Positions 28,644 to 38,290 of a stretch of DNA of 64,000 nt are shown here, piece after piece (positions within the stretch are counted from its first letter, which is position 1; each line of letters begins with the position of its first letter). The notes under the pieces were generated by a model. It ran no database searches. It saw only the letters and a list, made by a program, of their open reading frames with translations, and had not been told where the DNA came from. A program made the translations under genes and the position numbers. The DNA is from Solimonas variicoloris DSM 15731. Its GTDB lineage: Bacteria; Pseudomonadota; Gammaproteobacteria; Nevskiales; Nevskiaceae. The stretch is from contig NZ_KB907929.1 in NCBI RefSeq assembly GCF_000382285.1, forward strand, positions 124,001 through 188,000. The letters are read 5' to 3'.

Positions 28644-28649
28644 GATAAT
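28644..28649 (+). promoter_or_regulatory. rnpB -10 element
   Basis: GATAAT lies six bases before the inferred 5' end region of rnpB, a good match to the -10 consensus. No convincing -35 was found. Confidence 0.5.
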
Positions 28650-28654
28650 GAACG

Positions 28655-29036
28655 CTGGAGTCGGCCGGGCAACCGCTGCCGCGCAAGCGGGGGAGGAAAG
28701 TCCGGGCTCCACAGGGCAAGGTGCCAGGTAACGCCTGGGCGGCGCGAGCCGACGGAAAGTGCAACAGAGAACAGACCGCCGAAGCTCCGCAAGGAGCTGG
28801 CAAGGGTGAAACGGTGCGGTAAGAGCGCACCGCGGTTCCGGCAACGGAAACGGCACGGCAAACCCCACCTGGAGCAAGACCAAATAGGGAAGGGCCTGTC
28901 CGGCAACGGGCAGGACGCGTGGCCCACGCGCCTTCCGGGTAGGTTGCTTGAGCGGCGCAGTGATGCGTCGCCTAGAGGAATGGTTGCCGGAACGCTTCGG
29001 CGTCCGCACAGAACCCGGCTTACAGGCCGACTCCAT
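28655..29036 (+). ncRNA. rnpB: RNase P RNA (bacterial type A)
   Basis: Catalytic RNA of RNase P, which matures tRNA 5' ends. Universal parts are present in order: GAGGAAAGTCCGGGCTCC (CR I), GTGCCAGGTAACGCCTGGG, the AGTGCAACAGAGA core, AAACCCCACC with GAGCAAGACC, ATAGGG and GCCTAGAGGAATGGTTGCC, and the 3' ACAGAACCCGGCTTA. The 5' GGAGTCGGCC pairs with the 3' GGCCGACTCC (helix P1), which sets the ends at about 28656 and 29034. Length is about 380 nt, normal for type A. Confidence 0.97.
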
Positions 29037-29342
29037 TTTCCTTCTGCCCCGTCGCGGGGCGTCCGGTCGGCGCGCATGCGCCGCACCGGTGCGGGGAATT
29101 TGTGATTAAAGATAGATTTAAATCCGAATTACTTCTCTTTATTCAATCTGTCCGGTCGCCGCCAAAACGGCTTCAGCGAGCTGAAAGGCGGCTGAACGGA
29201 AAATGCGCACACCACCGGTCGACACTTGTCGCTTCACTTTAGCTTTCTGGCGTAAACGAATGTTTGTTAAGGATATTGTTATCTGTATCGACCTTGTTGC
29301 TCTAAGCCGCTGTTTCAGCGTGATTTTTCTCCCGAATCGCGC

Positions 29343-29371
29343 TTGCGTGGGGTAGGTCGGTGGGCTATAGT
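29343..29371 (+). promoter_or_regulatory. Promoter of mraZ and the division cluster
   Basis: TTGCGT (29343-29348), a 17-base spacer and TATAGT (29366-29371). Transcription would start near 29378, just ahead of the MraZ boxes. The region 29037-29342 upstream is clearly AT-richer than the surroundings and holds no gene. Confidence 0.7.
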
Positions 29372-29381
29372 GGCCGCATAG

Positions 29382-29411
29382 TGGTGGAAAGTGGGAGAAA
29401 GTGGGGGACGC
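29382..29411 (+). promoter_or_regulatory. MraZ-binding direct repeats
   Basis: Three tandem 10-base units begin TGGTG, TGGGA and TGGGG, the first two followed by GAAAG or AAAG-type spacers, at 29382, 29392 and 29402. MraZ is known to bind TGGGN repeats with five-base spacers at this position, so the cluster is probably autoregulated. Confidence 0.8.
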
Positions 29412-29426
29412 CTCACGCCAATCGCC

Positions 29427-29867
29427 GTGTTCGCCGGGTCACATCAACTTTCGATTGACGACAAGGGTCGCTTGGCGATCCCGGCCCGCTTTCGCCAGCC
29501 GCTCACCGACAGCTGCGGTGCACAGCTCGTCATCACCACTGGCCCGAATCCGTGCATCGAGATCTATCCGGCTCCCGAGTTCCAGCGGATCGTGCGTGAC
29601 ATCCAGGCGATGGACGACCGCATCACTGCCGAGAAGCTCAAGCAGGTCTTCGTCGGCTTCGCCGTCGAGACGGCGATGGATGCGCAGGGGCGCGTGCTGC
29701 TGCCGCCGATGCTGCGGCGCCGTGCGCGTCTCGACGGCAATGCCGTGCTGATGGGCCAGGACACCCGCTTCGACCTGTGGGCGGCAGATCTCTGGGAACA
29801 GCGCTTCGGCGAGGGCTCGGATCTGCTGGCCTCGCTCGAAGATGCCTTCCGGACCCTGAAGCGGTGA
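29427..29867 (+). CDS. mraZ: Transcriptional regulator MraZ
   Basis: 146-residue AbrB-like DNA-binding protein that regulates the division and cell wall cluster and its own gene. The start is set at GTG 29427, so the protein begins (M)FAGSHQLSIDDKGRLAIPARFRQPL, matching the family N-terminus (MFRG...LDSKGRLSVPTRYR). A second copy of the fold follows with AMDAQGRVLLPPMLRRRA. An upstream GTG at 29391 would add 12 residues encoded by the MraZ boxes and is rejected. The start lacks an obvious ribosome site. Confidence 0.93.
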   Translation: MFAGSHQLSIDDKGRLAIPARFRQPLTDSCGAQLVITTGPNPCIEIYPAPEFQRIVRDIQAMDDRITAEKLKQVFVGFAVETAMDAQGRVLLPPMLRRRARLDGNAVLMGQDTRFDLWAADLWEQRFGEGSDLLASLEDAFRTLKR

Positions 29868-29927
29868 TCGGCGGCCATGCCCCTCGATGCCGACTTCGTC
29901 CGCGCCCGGAGCGGGCCTGACGCCGCC

Positions 29928-30812
29928 ATGAATCTCCATCGGCCGGTGATGCTGGATGAAGCGCTCGCCGGTCTGACGGTCCGCGCTGATGGCGTTTATG
30001 TCGATTGCACCTTCGGGCGCGGCGGCCACAGTGCCGCGATTCTCGATCGCCTCGGCGCGCACGGACGCCTGCTCGGCCTCGATCAGGATCCGCAGGCGGT
30101 CGCGCATGCCCGCGAGCGTTTCGGCGCCGATTCCCGCTTCGCGATTCACCACTGCAATTTCACGGTGCTGGAAGCGGTGGCGCAGGAAGCCGGCGTCGCC
30201 GGCCGGGTCGACGGCATCCTGATGGACCTCGGCGTGTCGTCGCCGCAGCTCGACGACGCGGCGCGCGGCTTCTCGTTCAGCAAGGACGGCCCGCTCGACA
30301 TGCGGATGAATCCGCAGGCCGGCGAATCGGCGGCCGACTGGCTGGCGCGCGCCGGCGAGGCCGAGATTGCCGACGTGCTCTGGCAGTACGGCGAGGAGCG
30401 CAACAGCCGGCGCATCGCGCGCCGCATCGTCGAGACGCGCCGCGAGGCGCCGCTGACGACGACCGCGCAGCTGGCGGCGCTGATCGCATCGGTGCCGGGG
30501 CCGCGCTCGCGCCACATCCATCCGGCCACGCGCAGCTTCCAGGCGATCCGCATCTACATCAACCGCGAGCTCGACGTGCTGTCCGACGCGCTCGCGCAGG
30601 CGGTGCGCGTGCTGGCGCCGGGCGGCCGCCTGGTCGTCATCAGCTTCCACTCGCTCGAGGACCGCATCGTCAAGCGCTTCTTGCGCGACGCCGCGCGCAG
30701 CGAGACGCCGACGCTGAAGCTGCACGGCAAGCAGTTTCCGTCGCGCGAAGAAGCGGACGCCAATCCGCGCGCCCGCAGCGCGGTGCTGCGCATCGCGGAG
30801 CGCCTGCCGTGA
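29928..30812 (+). CDS. rsmH: 16S rRNA (cytosine(1402)-N4)-methyltransferase RsmH
   Basis: 294-residue SAM-dependent methyltransferase of the ribosomal P site. [28 protein letters not shown] (SAM motif), [32 protein letters not shown] and [14 protein letters not shown] are the family blocks. The ATG at 29928 matches the usual N-terminus. An ATG at 29877, ten bases after mraZ, adds 17 non-conserved residues and cannot be fully excluded. Confidence 0.96.
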   Translation: MNLHRPVMLDEALAGLTVRADGVYVDCTFGRGGHSAAILDRLGAHGRLLGLDQDPQAVAHARERFGADSRFAIHHCNFTVLEAVAQEAGVAGRVDGILMDLGVSSPQLDDAARGFSFSKDGPLDMRMNPQAGESAADWLARAGEAEIADVLWQYGEERNSRRIARRIVETRREAPLTTTAQLAALIASVPGPRSRHIHPATRSFQAIRIYINRELDVLSDALAQAVRVLAPGGRLVVISFHSLEDRIVKRFLRDAARSETPTLKLHGKQFPSREEADANPRARSAVLRIAERLP

Positions 30813-30891
30813 GCCGGTCGGTGTCGGTCCGCATGCCGGACGAAGCGCGCGCCTGCGCCGCGCGGCGCATCCCGGCGCGAGGTGTCGTCTC

Positions 30892-31182
30892 GTGAAGCGC
30901 GGCATGCTCATGATCCCGCTGGCCCTGATCGTCGCGATCATCGTTTCGGCGCTCGCCGTCGTGCGCACCAAGCACGAGAATCGCGCGCTGGTCGCCGAAC
31001 TGGAGACGCTGCGCGCCGAGCGCGAGCGCCTCGACATGGAATGGGCGCAGTTGCAGCTCGAGGAAGCGACGCTGGCCAGCAACAACCGCGTCGAGCGCAT
31101 CGCCCGCGAGCAGCTCGGCATGGTCGAGCCGCGCGATTACGAGATCATCGACCAGGCCCCGGTTGCGGGAGCGTCGCGATGA
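30892..31182 (+). CDS. ftsL: Cell division protein FtsL
   Basis: 96-residue bitopic division protein. A short cytoplasmic start, one membrane helix (about 7-25, MIPLALIVAIIVSALAV) and a periplasmic leucine-zipper-like coiled coil (ENRALVAELETLRAERERLD) to about residue 75 fit FtsL. It forms a complex with FtsB and FtsQ. The start is GTG at 30892 with AGGTG upstream; its stop overlaps the ftsI ATG (ATGA). Confidence 0.9.
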   Translation: MKRGMLMIPLALIVAIIVSALAVVRTKHENRALVAELETLRAERERLDMEWAQLQLEEATLASNNRVERIAREQLGMVEPRDYEIIDQAPVAGASR

Positions 31183-32993
31183 GCGCGCGCCGCAGCGTGA
31201 CACCGCCGGCCGAGCCGGTGGGCAGCTGGCGCCGGGCCTTCGTGCTCGGCGCGTTGGGCGTCGGCGCCTGTGTGGTGTTCGGCCGCGCCTTCCAGCTGCA
31301 GGTCATCGACCAGGATTTCCTCGCCGCCGAGGGCAGCAAGCGCTTCATCCGCAACGTCGTGATTCCGGCGCATCGCGGCGCGGTCGTCGACCGCCGCGGC
31401 GAGCCGCTGGCGCTGTCGGCGCCGGTCGAGTCGCTGTGGGCGGTGCCGCAGGCGCTGCTCGATTCGCCGCAGCACGTCGAGGCGGTGGCCAAGCTGCTCG
31501 GGCGCCGCCCCGCCGAATTCCGCAAGTTCCTCGAGGCGCGCGCCGAGCGCAAGTTCGTCTACATCAGCGATCCGCTGTCGCCGGCCGAGGCCAAGCGTGT
31601 GCTCTCGCTCGGCGCGCCCGGCGTGTTTTCCGATCCGGCCTACGCGCGCTACTACCCGGCCGGCGAGGTCGCCGGCCAGATCGTCGGCTTCTGCGGCCGC
31701 GACGGTGCCGGTCTGGAAGGCATCGAGAAGTCGCAGGAGTCGGTGCTGCGCGGCAAGCAGGGCTCGCGCCGCGTGATCCGCGACCGCACCGGCCGCATCG
31801 TCGAGGACAACCTCGAGTTCGCCGAGGCGCAGTCGGGCGAGGACGTGCAGCTGACGATCGATCTGCGCATCCAGTACCTCGCCTATCGCGAGCTCAAGGA
31901 CGCGGTGATCCGCAACAAGGCCAAGGGCGGCAGCATCGTCATCGCCGACAGCGCGACCGGCGAGATTCTCGCGGTCGCCTCGCAGCCGGGCTTCAATCCG
32001 AACAATCCGGGCGAGCGCAAGCCGCCGGGCACGCGCAACCGCGCGATCGTCGATTCGTTCGAGCCGGGTTCGACGGCCAAGCCGCTGCTCGTCGCGCAGG
32101 CGCTGGAGCTCGGCCTGTTCCAGCCGACCAGCACGATCGATACCGGCCCGGGCTGGTTCAAGGTCGGCGCGCTGACGGTGCGCGACGTGCATCCGGGCGG
32201 CGTCATGGATCTGGCCAAGATCCTCGCCAAATCGAGCAACGTCGGCGCCGCCAAGATCGGCCTGACGCTGGGGCCCGAGGCGGTGTGGTCGGGCTTCCAG
32301 CGCTTCGGCATCGCCGAGCCGATCTACACCGGCTTCCCCGGCGAGGCCGGTTCGGTGCTGCGCCATTACACCGAGTGGGGCCAGATCGCGACCGCGACCG
32401 CTTCGTACGGCTACGGCTGGTCGGTCAACGCGCTGCACATGGTGCGCGCCTACGCGGCGCTCGCCAATGACGGCCTGATGCCGCACCTGCGGCTGATCAA
32501 GGATGCGCGGCCGGTGCCGCCGCAACGCGCGATTTCGGCGAACACCGCACGCGAAGTGCGGCACATGCTGGAGACCGTCGTCGCCCCGGGCGGCAGCGCG
32601 ACCCGCGCCGCGATCCACGGCTACCAGGTCGCCGGCAAGACCGGTACCGCGCGCAAGCTCTCCGACACCGGCGTCTACGATCCGAATCGCCACCAGTCGC
32701 TGTTCGTCGGCATGGTGCCGGCCGAGCGGCCGCGACTCGTCGGCCTCGTCGTCATCGATGAGCCCGGCGACGGCGCGTACTACGGCGGCCTCGTGGCGGC
32801 GCCGGTGTTCTCGAAGGTGATGCAGGGCGCGGCACGCCTGCTGCAGATCTCGCCGGACGGCACCGACACGCCGGACCTCGCGCCGCCGGATGCGCCGCGA
32901 CTGACGGTGGCGCTGCCGCCGGAGACGCCGGCGCCCGCGCCGAAGACCAAGGCCGGGGTTGCGCTCGTCAAGGTCGCGGAGCCGCGCCTGTGA
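31179..32993 (+). CDS. ftsI: Peptidoglycan D,D-transpeptidase FtsI (PBP3)
   Basis: 604-residue septal transpeptidase. One N-terminal membrane anchor (about 20-37), the PBP dimer region, then the penicillin-binding domain with the active-site S298-T-A-K301, SSN at 352-354 and KTGT at 487-490. The C-terminal tail is Pro/Ala/Thr-rich. Length is typical (about 590). It works with FtsW. Overlaps ftsL and murE by four bases on either side. Confidence 0.97.
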   Translation: MSARRSVTPPAEPVGSWRRAFVLGALGVGACVVFGRAFQLQVIDQDFLAAEGSKRFIRNVVIPAHRGAVVDRRGEPLALSAPVESLWAVPQALLDSPQHVEAVAKLLGRRPAEFRKFLEARAERKFVYISDPLSPAEAKRVLSLGAPGVFSDPAYARYYPAGEVAGQIVGFCGRDGAGLEGIEKSQESVLRGKQGSRRVIRDRTGRIVEDNLEFAEAQSGEDVQLTIDLRIQYLAYRELKDAVIRNKAKGGSIVIADSATGEILAVASQPGFNPNNPGERKPPGTRNRAIVDSFEPGSTAKPLLVAQALELGLFQPTSTIDTGPGWFKVGALTVRDVHPGGVMDLAKILAKSSNVGAAKIGLTLGPEAVWSGFQRFGIAEPIYTGFPGEAGSVLRHYTEWGQIATATASYGYGWSVNALHMVRAYAALANDGLMPHLRLIKDARPVPPQRAISANTAREVRHMLETVVAPGGSATRAAIHGYQVAGKTGTARKLSDTGVYDPNRHQSLFVGMVPAERPRLVGLVVIDEPGDGAYYGGLVAAPVFSKVMQGAARLLQISPDGTDTPDLAPPDAPRLTVALPPETPAPAPKTKAGVALVKVAEPRL

Positions 32994-34507
32994 GCGCCGC
33001 CGCGCATTCACTGAAGACGCTGCTCGGCGGCTATGGCGTGCCGGCGCCGGACTTCGAGGTGAGCGGCGTCGAACTCGATTCGCGCCGCGTCACGCCGGGC
33101 GATCTGTTCCTCGCCTGCCGCGGCAGCGGCGCCACGCACGGGCTCGCGCATCTCGAGCAGGCGCTGCAGCGCGGCGCGGCCGCCGTCGCCTGGGAGCCGG
33201 CGCCCGGTTACGGCGAACCGGACATCGGCATTCCGCAGGTCGCGGTGCCGCAGCTCGGCCGGCGTGCCGGCGAGATCGCCGCGCGCTTCTACGGCGAGCC
33301 TTCGCAACATCTCTACTGCGTCGGCGTCACCGGCACCGACGGCAAGACCTCGACCGCGTACTTGGTCGCGCAGGCGCTCGACGCGCTGCAGCATCCGTGC
33401 GCCTACATCGGCACGATCGGCCTCGGCCGCGTCGGCGCGCTCGAGAAGAACACGCACACGACGCCGGATCCGGTCGTGCTGCAGCAGTGGCTCGCACGGC
33501 TGCGCGCCGAGGGCGTGCGCGCCTGCGCGATGGAAGTCTCTTCGCACGCGCTCGATCAGGATCGTGTCGCCGGCGTCCGCTTCCGCACCGCGGTGCTGAC
33601 CAATGTCACGCGCGACCATCTCGACTACCACGGCACGGTCGATGCCTACGCCGCCGCCAAGCGACGCCTGTTCGAGCGGCCCGACGTGGCCAGCGCGGTG
33701 CTGAACCGCGACGACGCGCGCGGCGCCGAATGGGCCGACGCGCTCGAGACGCGCCTGCAGGTGATCCGCTACGGCATCGAAGGGCCGCGCCCGGCCGGCA
33801 ACTTCGTGATCGCCCGCGATCTGGCGCTCGGCGTCGATGGCCTGTCGTTCGCGATCGACAGCCACCGGGGCTCGGCGCGGCTCGCCAGTCCGCTGCTCGG
33901 CCGCTTCAACGTCCACAATCTGCTCGCCGCGCTCGGCGCACTGCTCGCGCATGATCTGCCGCTCGACGCTGCGGTCGCGGCGCTCGCGCAGGCGCGCACC
34001 GTGCCCGGCCGCATCGAGGGCTTCCGCGGCCCGCATGCGCGGCCGCTGGTGGTCGTCGACTACGCGCACACGCCGGAGGCGCTGCGCCAGGTGCTGCGCG
34101 CGCTGCGCGCGCACACCGCCGGCCGGCTGAGCGTGGTGTTCGGCTGCGGCGGCGATCGCGATCGCGGCAAGCGGCCGCTGATGGGCGCGGCGGCAGTCGA
34201 GCTCGCCGACCGCGTCATCGTCACCGACGACAATCCGCGCAACGAGTCGCCGCAGGCGATCGTCGCCGAGATCCTCGCCGGCATCGGCCTGGCGGCGAGC
34301 CCGGTCGAGGCGCCGCGCGTGATCCACGACCGCGCCGAGGCGATTCGCACGGCGGTCGCCGAAGCGGGCACCGACGATGTCGTGGTGATTGCCGGCAAGG
34401 GCCACGAGGACTACCAGATCTACGGCAGCGAGGTGCGCGCGTTCAGTGATCGCGCGTTCGTTGCCGCGCTGGTCGGTGCGGAGGCGCGCGCGTGTCTGAC
34501 GATCTGA
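32990..34507 (+). CDS. murE: UDP-MurNAc-L-Ala-D-Glu:meso-diaminopimelate ligase MurE
   Basis: 505-residue Mur ligase adding meso-DAP to the cell wall precursor. The ATP loop VTGTDGKTS lies at about 113-121, the ligase centre has [12 protein letters not shown], and DNPR at 414-417 is the DAP-selecting motif. Start GTG at 32990 overlaps the ftsI stop (GTGA); its 3' end overlaps murF by 16 bases. Confidence 0.97.
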   Translation: MSAAAHSLKTLLGGYGVPAPDFEVSGVELDSRRVTPGDLFLACRGSGATHGLAHLEQALQRGAAAVAWEPAPGYGEPDIGIPQVAVPQLGRRAGEIAARFYGEPSQHLYCVGVTGTDGKTSTAYLVAQALDALQHPCAYIGTIGLGRVGALEKNTHTTPDPVVLQQWLARLRAEGVRACAMEVSSHALDQDRVAGVRFRTAVLTNVTRDHLDYHGTVDAYAAAKRRLFERPDVASAVLNRDDARGAEWADALETRLQVIRYGIEGPRPAGNFVIARDLALGVDGLSFAIDSHRGSARLASPLLGRFNVHNLLAALGALLAHDLPLDAAVAALAQARTVPGRIEGFRGPHARPLVVVDYAHTPEALRQVLRALRAHTAGRLSVVFGCGGDRDRGKRPLMGAAAVELADRVIVTDDNPRNESPQAIVAEILAGIGLAASPVEAPRVIHDRAEAIRTAVAEAGTDDVVVIAGKGHEDYQIYGSEVRAFSDRAFVAALVGAEARACLTI

Positions 34508-35871
34508 GCCTGTTCGCGCTGTCCGAACTGCTGGCGCCGCTGCACGGCGAGCTGCGCGGCGCCGACCGGCGCTTCACGCGCGTCAGCACCGACAGCCGCG
34601 CGCAACTCGACGGCGCGCTGTTCGTCGCCTTGCGCGGCGAGCGTTTCGACGGCCATGCCTTCGTCGCCCAGGCGCGCGCCGCCGGCGCCGTGGCGGCGCT
34701 GGTGTCCGAGTTTGTCGACGATCCGCTGCCGCAGCTGAAGGTCGCCGACACGCTGGCCGGCCTGCAGCAGATGGCGACGCTGTGGCGCCGCCGTTTCGCG
34801 ATTCCGGTGGTCGCCGTCACCGGCAGCAACGGCAAGACCACGACCAAGCAGATGCTCGCCGCGATCTTTCGCGCGCGCGGTCCGGTGCTGGCCACGCAGG
34901 GCAATCTGAACAACCACATCGGCGTGCCGCTGACGCTGCTCGGCCTGCGCGGCGAGCACCGCACCGCCGTCGTCGAAATGGGCGCCAGCCATGGCGGCGA
35001 GATCGCCCTGCTGGCGCGCATCGCCGAACCCAACGTCGGCGTCGTCACCCAGGCTGGCGACGCGCATCTCGAAGGCTTCGGCTCGCGCGAGGGCGTGGCG
35101 CGTGGCAAGGGCGAGCTGTTCGCCGCGCTCGGCGCCGGCGGCGTCGCCGTCATCAACGCCGAGGACGCGTTCTTCCCGTTGTGGAAGGAACTGGCCGGGC
35201 CGGCGGCGGTGCTGAGCTTCGGCCTGCGCGACGGCGCCGACATCCGCGCGCTGCACGTCGAGGCGCTGCCGGGTGCCGGCACGCGCTTCACGCTGGTGAC
35301 GCCGCAGGGCCGCGCCGAGGTGCAGCTGCCGGTGCCGGGCCGCCACAACGTCATGAACGCGCTCGCCGCGGCCGGCTGCGGCATCGCCCTCGGCCTCGGG
35401 CCGGCGCAGATCGCGATCGGTCTGTCGCAGATGGAAGGCGCCGCCGGACGCCTGTCGTGGAAGGCAACGCCGCAGGGCGCGCGTCTGCTCGACGACAGCT
35501 ACAACGCCAATCCGAGCTCGCTGCGCGCCGGGCTCGAACTGCTCGCCGAGCTGCCGGGCCGGCGCTGGCTGGTGCTCGGCAACATGGCCGAACTCGGTCC
35601 GGACGCGGCGCGCCTGCACGCCGAGGCCGGCGCCAGCGCGCGGCGCCTGGGCATCGAGCGCCTGTACGCGCTCGGCCCGCTCGCAGCCGAGGCCGCGGCG
35701 GCCTTCGGCGCCGGCGGCGAGCGTTACGACAGCGCCGAACAACTCGCGGCCGCGCTCGCGCCGCAACTCGACAACACCATCACGCTGCTGGTGAAGGGCT
35801 CGCGGTCGTCGCGCATGGAGCGCGTCGTCGCCGCGCTCACCGGCGAGTCGATGCATGGGGGAACCCACTAG
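34492..35871 (+). CDS. murF: UDP-MurNAc-tripeptide:D-Ala-D-Ala ligase MurF
   Basis: 459-residue Mur ligase that adds D-Ala-D-Ala. [15 protein letters not shown] is the ATP loop, followed by [24 protein letters not shown] and [15 protein letters not shown], all characteristic of MurF. The start is GTG at 34492 within murE. The TAG stop shares its last base with the mraY GTG. Confidence 0.97.
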   Translation: MSDDLSLFALSELLAPLHGELRGADRRFTRVSTDSRAQLDGALFVALRGERFDGHAFVAQARAAGAVAALVSEFVDDPLPQLKVADTLAGLQQMATLWRRRFAIPVVAVTGSNGKTTTKQMLAAIFRARGPVLATQGNLNNHIGVPLTLLGLRGEHRTAVVEMGASHGGEIALLARIAEPNVGVVTQAGDAHLEGFGSREGVARGKGELFAALGAGGVAVINAEDAFFPLWKELAGPAAVLSFGLRDGADIRALHVEALPGAGTRFTLVTPQGRAEVQLPVPGRHNVMNALAAAGCGIALGLGPAQIAIGLSQMEGAAGRLSWKATPQGARLLDDSYNANPSSLRAGLELLAELPGRRWLVLGNMAELGPDAARLHAEAGASARRLGIERLYALGPLAAEAAAAFGAGGERYDSAEQLAAALAPQLDNTITLLVKGSRSSRMERVVAALTGESMHGGTH

Positions 35872-36956
35872 TGCTCTACCACCTCGCCGAATATCTGCGG
35901 CAGCACGTCAGCGGCTTCAACGTCTTCACCTATCTGACGTTCCGCAGCGTGCTCGGCATCCTGACCGCGCTGATCTTCTGCTTCTCGTTCGGGCCGTTGC
36001 TGATCGAGCGCCTGTACCGTTTCAAGTTCGGTCAGCCGGTCCGCGATGACGGGCCGAAGACGCACCTGAAGAAGACCGGCACGCCGACCATGGGCGGCCT
36101 GCTGATCCTCGGCGCGATCAGCGTTTCGACGCTGCTGTGGGCGGACCTCAGCAACCGCTTCGTGTGGTTCGCGCTGCTCGTCACGCTGGCCTTCGGCGCG
36201 GTCGGCTTCGCCGACGACTACATCAAGATCAAGTACAAGGATCCGAAGGGTCTGCCGGCGCGCAAGAAATACTTCTGGCTGTCACTGGCCGGCTTCGGCG
36301 TCGCGACCCTGATCTACTGGACGGCGAAGACGCCGACCGAGACGACGCTGATCCTGCCGTTCGTCAAGAACGTGTCGATCTCGCTCGGCCTGTTCTTCAT
36401 TCCGTGGGCGTACCTGGTCATCGTCGGCTCCAGCAACGCCGTCAATCTGACCGACGGCCTCGACGGCCTGGCGATCATGCCGACCGTGCTCGTCGCCTCG
36501 GCGCTGGCGATCTTCGCGTACGCGAGCGGCAACGCCAAGTTCGCGACCTATCTCGGCATTCCCTTCATCAGCGGCGCCGGCGAGCTGGCGATCTTCTGCA
36601 CGGCGATCGCCGGTGCCGGTCTGGGCTTCCTGTGGTTCAACGCCTATCCGGCGCAGGTCTTCATGGGCGACGTCGGCGCGCTGGCGCTCGGCGCGGCGCT
36701 CGGCGTGGTCGCGGTCCTGGTCCGCCAGGAAATCGTGCTGGCAATCATGGGCGGCATCTTCGTCGTCGAGACGGTATCGGTCGCGCTGCAGGTCGGCTAC
36801 TTCAAGTACAGCGGCGGCAAGCGCATCTTCCGCATGGCGCCGCTGCATCACCACTACGAGCTCAAGGGCTGGCCGGAGCCGAAGATCATCGTGCGCTTCT
36901 GGATCATCACGCTGATCCTGGTGCTGATCGGCCTGGCGTCACTGAAGGTGCGCTGA
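35871..36956 (+). CDS. mraY: Phospho-MurNAc-pentapeptide transferase MraY
   Basis: 361-residue polytopic membrane enzyme making lipid I; the family is about 360 residues with ten membrane helices. [47 protein letters not shown] (catalytic aspartates) and the [13 protein letters not shown] histidine motif are intact. The start is GTG at 35871 with GGGGGA nine bases upstream; TAGTG overlap with murF. Confidence 0.97.
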   Translation: MLYHLAEYLRQHVSGFNVFTYLTFRSVLGILTALIFCFSFGPLLIERLYRFKFGQPVRDDGPKTHLKKTGTPTMGGLLILGAISVSTLLWADLSNRFVWFALLVTLAFGAVGFADDYIKIKYKDPKGLPARKKYFWLSLAGFGVATLIYWTAKTPTETTLILPFVKNVSISLGLFFIPWAYLVIVGSSNAVNLTDGLDGLAIMPTVLVASALAIFAYASGNAKFATYLGIPFISGAGELAIFCTAIAGAGLGFLWFNAYPAQVFMGDVGALALGAALGVVAVLVRQEIVLAIMGGIFVVETVSVALQVGYFKYSGGKRIFRMAPLHHHYELKGWPEPKIIVRFWIITLILVLIGLASLKVR

Positions 36957-36958
36957 GC

Positions 36959-38290
36959 ATGAACTTCGACGGCCAGCAGATCCTGATCGTGGGGCTCGGC
37001 GCCAGCGGCGCCTCGGCCCTGCGCTATCTCAATCGCACGGGCGCGCGGCTGACCGTCACCGATTCGCGCGCGGCGCCGGCCGGCATCGACGCGCTGCGCG
37101 CCGCGCATCCGCGCGCCGACTTCCACCTCGGCGCCTTCGCGGCGCCGGCGCCGCTGGCGCAGTACGCGCTGGCGGTGGTCTCGCCGGGCGTGTCGCTCGA
37201 CGAGCCGTTCGTGCGGGCGCTGGCCGCTGCCGGCGTCGAGATCGTCGGCGACATCGAGCTGTTCGCGCGCGCCGTGCGCGCGCCGGTCGTCGGCATCACC
37301 GGCAGCAACGGCAAGAGCACCGTCACCACGCTGGTCGGCGAAATGGCCAAGGCGGCCGGCTGGCGCGTCGCGGTCGGCGGCAATCTCGGCACGCCGGCGC
37401 TGGACCTGCTGGATGACGCGGCCGAGCTTTACGTGCTCGAGCTGTCGAGCTTCCAGCTGGAGACCACGCACACGCTGCACTGCGCCGCCGCGACGATCCT
37501 CAACCTGTCGCAGGATCATCTCGACCGCCACGGCACGATGGCGCACTACGGCCGCGTCAAGGCGCGCATCTTCAATGGCTGCCGTGCGGCGATCGTCAAT
37601 CGCGACGATCTGGCGGTGATGGCGCTGGCGCCCGCCGGCGCGCTGAGCTTCGGGCTGGATGCGCCGGCCGCCGGGCACTACGGTCTGCGGCCGGACGCCG
37701 CCAGCGCCGACGCGGTGCTGGCCTGCGGCGACGAGGCGGTGCTGGCGCTCGCCGAGCTGAAGATCTTCGGGCTGCACAACGCCGCCAATGCGCTGGCGGC
37801 GCTGGCGCTCGCCGATGCCGTCGGCGTTCCGCGCGCGGCCAGCGTGGCGGCGCTGCGTGCCTTCACCGGTCTGCCGCATCGCTGCGAATTCGTCGCGCGC
37901 GTCGACGGCGTCGACTATTTCAACGATTCGAAGGGCACCAACGTCGGCTCGACGCTGGCGGCGCTGCACGGTCTGCCGGCGCCGATCGTCTGGCTCGGCG
38001 GCGGCCAGGGCAAGGGGCAGTCGTTCGTCGAGCTGCGCGAAGCGCTAGCCCGCAAGGGCCGCGCCGCGGTGCTGTACGGCCAGGACGCGGCGCTCATCGA
38101 GCGTGACGTCTACGGCGCGCTGCCGATCTGGCGCGAGGCGGATCTGCAGGCGGCGCTGCGCCGCGCCCGCGCGCTCGCGCAGCCCGGCGATCGCGTGCTG
38201 CTGTCGCCGGCCTGCGCGAGCTTCGACCAGTTCAAGAGCTACGTCGATCGCGGCGAGCAGTTCCGTGCCGCGGTGAGGGGGCTCGCATGA
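36959..38290 (+). CDS. murD: UDP-MurNAc-L-alanine:D-glutamate ligase MurD
   Basis: 443-residue Mur ligase adding D-Glu. The N-terminal Rossmann-like domain starts QILIVGLGASGASALRYL; ITGSNGKSTVTTL is the ATP loop, LNLSQDHLDRHG follows, and YFNDSKGTNVGST and LLSPACASFDQFKSY lie in the C-terminal domain. Two bases separate it from mraY; its stop overlaps ftsW (ATGA). Confidence 0.97.
   Translation: MNFDGQQILIVGLGASGASALRYLNRTGARLTVTDSRAAPAGIDALRAAHPRADFHLGAFAAPAPLAQYALAVVSPGVSLDEPFVRALAAAGVEIVGDIELFARAVRAPVVGITGSNGKSTVTTLVGEMAKAAGWRVAVGGNLGTPALDLLDDAAELYVLELSSFQLETTHTLHCAAATILNLSQDHLDRHGTMAHYGRVKARIFNGCRAAIVNRDDLAVMALAPAGALSFGLDAPAAGHYGLRPDAASADAVLACGDEAVLALAELKIFGLHNAANALAALALADAVGVPRAASVAALRAFTGLPHRCEFVARVDGVDYFNDSKGTNVGSTLAALHGLPAPIVWLGGGQGKGQSFVELREALARKGRAAVLYGQDAALIERDVYGALPIWREADLQAALRRARALAQPGDRVLLSPACASFDQFKSYVDRGEQFRAAVRGLA

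Noticed and set aside
29047-29061. GCCCC/GGGGC hairpin after rnpB as terminator
   Set aside because: Five-bp stem and no T-tract; possibly part of end processing.
29391-29426. GTG at 29391 as mraZ start
   Set aside because: It would encode the MraZ boxes and lacks family conservation; GTG 29427 gives the normal N-terminus.
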